A stretch of DNA of 64,000 bases, taken from Hemicentrotus pulcherrimus (Eukaryota > Echinodermata > Echinoidea > Camarodonta > Strongylocentrotidae). The DNA is taken from the NCBI GenBank assembly GCA_003118195.1, contig BEXV01000159.1, positions 136,661 through 200,660 on the forward strand. Direction: 5' to 3'. Made by a program: the position numbers and the translations under genes. The notes beneath the pieces are model-generated. The model saw nothing but the letters and a program-made list of their open reading frames with translations. It was not told where the DNA came from and did no database searches. Shown one piece after another: positions 62,647 through 64,000 of the stretch; position 1 is the stretch's first letter; the number at the start of each line of letters is the position of its first letter.

Positions 62647-64000
62647 GTGAGTATGCAATAGCTTTTATAATCCTTTTTTTAATCATATACATTTTAAAGG
62701 AAAATTGTTTCAAAGAATGGGCGAACATTTATCAATCATGCATGAATGCATTATCACCCAAATGAAATGCGAATGCCCAGTAGGTACATACATTGCACAA
62801 CTGAAAGTTTGATAGGGAACTTTAAGTAATAACTTCTTGAATACATGTATGTCAAAAATGATGCATGGCTTGAAAAACATATGTGTATGTATTAATGATA
62901 TAAGTAACAATGGGAGGTTGAAATACACATATGGCTCTACACTTGTCTATACCTTTTGAAAGTGTGGAAAAGTAATGGGGGAGGGGTGGGAGAGTTCAGT
63001 TCGCAAGTGGACAGTATTTTGATTGTATCTTGACCAATGCTACATCTTGTCCTTTTGGTGGGGATGAAAATTGATTGAAAAGGGGTGATCATTGGTCACA
63101 CAAGTTTAATTAATCCTAGATTACAATTGTTGGTTTGGTACATTAAACCAGTCAATACCTGTCAGGGAATTTCTGTGAATTACATCCTGGAAGCCTAATA
63201 ATTCATGTTTTATGCCTGTCGTCATATGGTTTCATTATGGAAAAGGAAATGATGAAATCAAATGTTAATGTTTCCTGGACATGTATTTTTCTGTATCTTC
63301 TGCTCATGAATCCTTTTTATTTGCCTTATCATGGTAATAGTGTTTATTGACTTCTATGTCCGTAACATATTTACATACTTATTAGTTCAGGGGCATTACC
63401 ATGGATTTGTAAGGTTCCACTTTCAATTTAGGTTTTAATGGGTGGGTGAAATAATCTAATTAAACCTGCAATTGCAATACCATAACATTGGGTGTAACTT
63501 GAATAGCCTACTGAAAATCCTACATCCTTTACCTGTATATTACTGTATATTTCTATTATTTTTTAGCATATTGCAAAATAAAAAATCATGCGATGGACAG
63601 TGTATATACCATTTGATTATCTTTTGAGTAGGCTATCGTCTTGTAGCACAAACTTGATGATGTACCATTTTCAGTGAAAACCATGTAAAAGATTTTAGAT
63701 TTCTAGATAACATCTTTTAAAGCTGTGTTCTGGTGTAGGTCTATTCCTAGACCTAGAATTGTAGCACAAACTTGATGATGTACCATTTTCAGTGAAAACC
63801 ATGTAAAAGATTTTAGATTTCTAGATAACATCTTTTAAAGCTGTGTTCAGGTGTAGGTCTATTCCTTTTCCTGTATCTCCCTAGGAAGCATGTCTCTGTT
63901 CATCTCGTTATATAGTTTCAGGGGTTCTCTATTTATAATATATCAAACCAAAAAAAACACCAGGAACCCTAGTGGCCAGACATGGTTACTTTTTTTATTA
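62647..64000 (+). other. Start of intron 3 (incomplete at window end)
   Basis: Starts with GTGAGT right after the Sec7 lead-in. No exon with the expected next residues (KPEKG and onward) was found up to 64000. An AG near 63884 after a pyrimidine tract reads K-H-V-S-V-H, not the Sec7 start, so I do not call it. The intron contains the tandem duplication at 63641-63866. Confidence 0.7.
63641..63866. repeat. Recent tandem duplication (118-base period)
   Basis: Positions 63641-63748 and 63759-63866 are 108-base direct copies differing at one base (TTCTGG against TTCAGG), separated by a 10-base spacer. The near identity means a very recent duplication or an assembly artefact. It lies in intron 3. 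Confidence 0.93.

Noticed and set aside
63884..63920. AG after a pyrimidine tract as the start of the Sec7 exon
   Set aside because: The frame that fits reads KHVSVHLVI then a stop, not the conserved KPEKG start of Sec7.
1..64000. CRISPR array, bacterial operon, phage or other prokaryotic system
   Set aside because: No direct-repeat/spacer pattern, no tight gene packing, and spliced coding exons throughout; the window is animal DNA.

Overview
The window is eukaryotic: a draft-assembly piece of an animal nuclear genome. It is AT-rich (roughly 36-38% GC by eye), full of microsatellites, foldback transposon remnants and short random ORFs, and has three runs of N (19439-19464, 30390-30877, 53054-53058) plus one lone N at 51071. 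The single recognisable gene has large introns and consensus GT-AG splice sites. Its protein resembles animal IQSEC proteins but is clearly diverged from the vertebrate ones. Together with the abundant small inverted-repeat elements, this suggests a marine invertebrate, most likely an echinoderm such as a sea urchin. The species call is inference.

The one well-supported gene is on the + strand at the right end. It is an IQSEC/BRAG (Schizo/Loner) family Arf guanine-nucleotide exchange factor. Three coding exons are placed: 41003-41169 (start codon and first 55 codons), 58600-59323 (Pro/Thr-rich linker and a conserved pre-IQ helix) and 60662-62646 (incomplete IQ motif, long Ser-rich disordered region, and the conserved lead-in to the Sec7 domain). 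Phases agree at both joins (2/2 and 0/0), giving 958 whole codons plus two bases of the next. The Sec7 and PH exons must lie beyond position 64000, so the gene is 3'-truncated by the window edge. Intron 1 is 17.4 kb and holds two phase-compatible candidate alternative exons, at about 44.7 kb and 50.8 kb.

Positions 1 to about 40 kb hold no gene I can support. The region could be intergenic or the intron of a longer isoform of the same gene. It contains microsatellites, a purine-rich minisatellite (35.6-36.1 kb), several MITE-like foldback elements (5.5, 14.0 and 27.8 kb), a CpG-bearing stretch at 9.5-10.8 kb, and a few exon-like fragments of low confidence.

More repeats lie inside the gene's introns: foldback elements at 45.7, 47.3 and 48.3-48.9 kb (the last caught in a 378-bp tandem duplication), a SINE-like element with an Alu/7SL-like stretch at 51.1-51.3 kb, a tRNA-like SINE head at 55.7 kb, and a 118-bp-period tandem duplication at 63.6-63.9 kb. 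I saw no sign of a bacterial operon, CRISPR array, phage or other self-contained new system. The items most worth checking are the gene's N-terminal exon choice and the 51-kb SINE.
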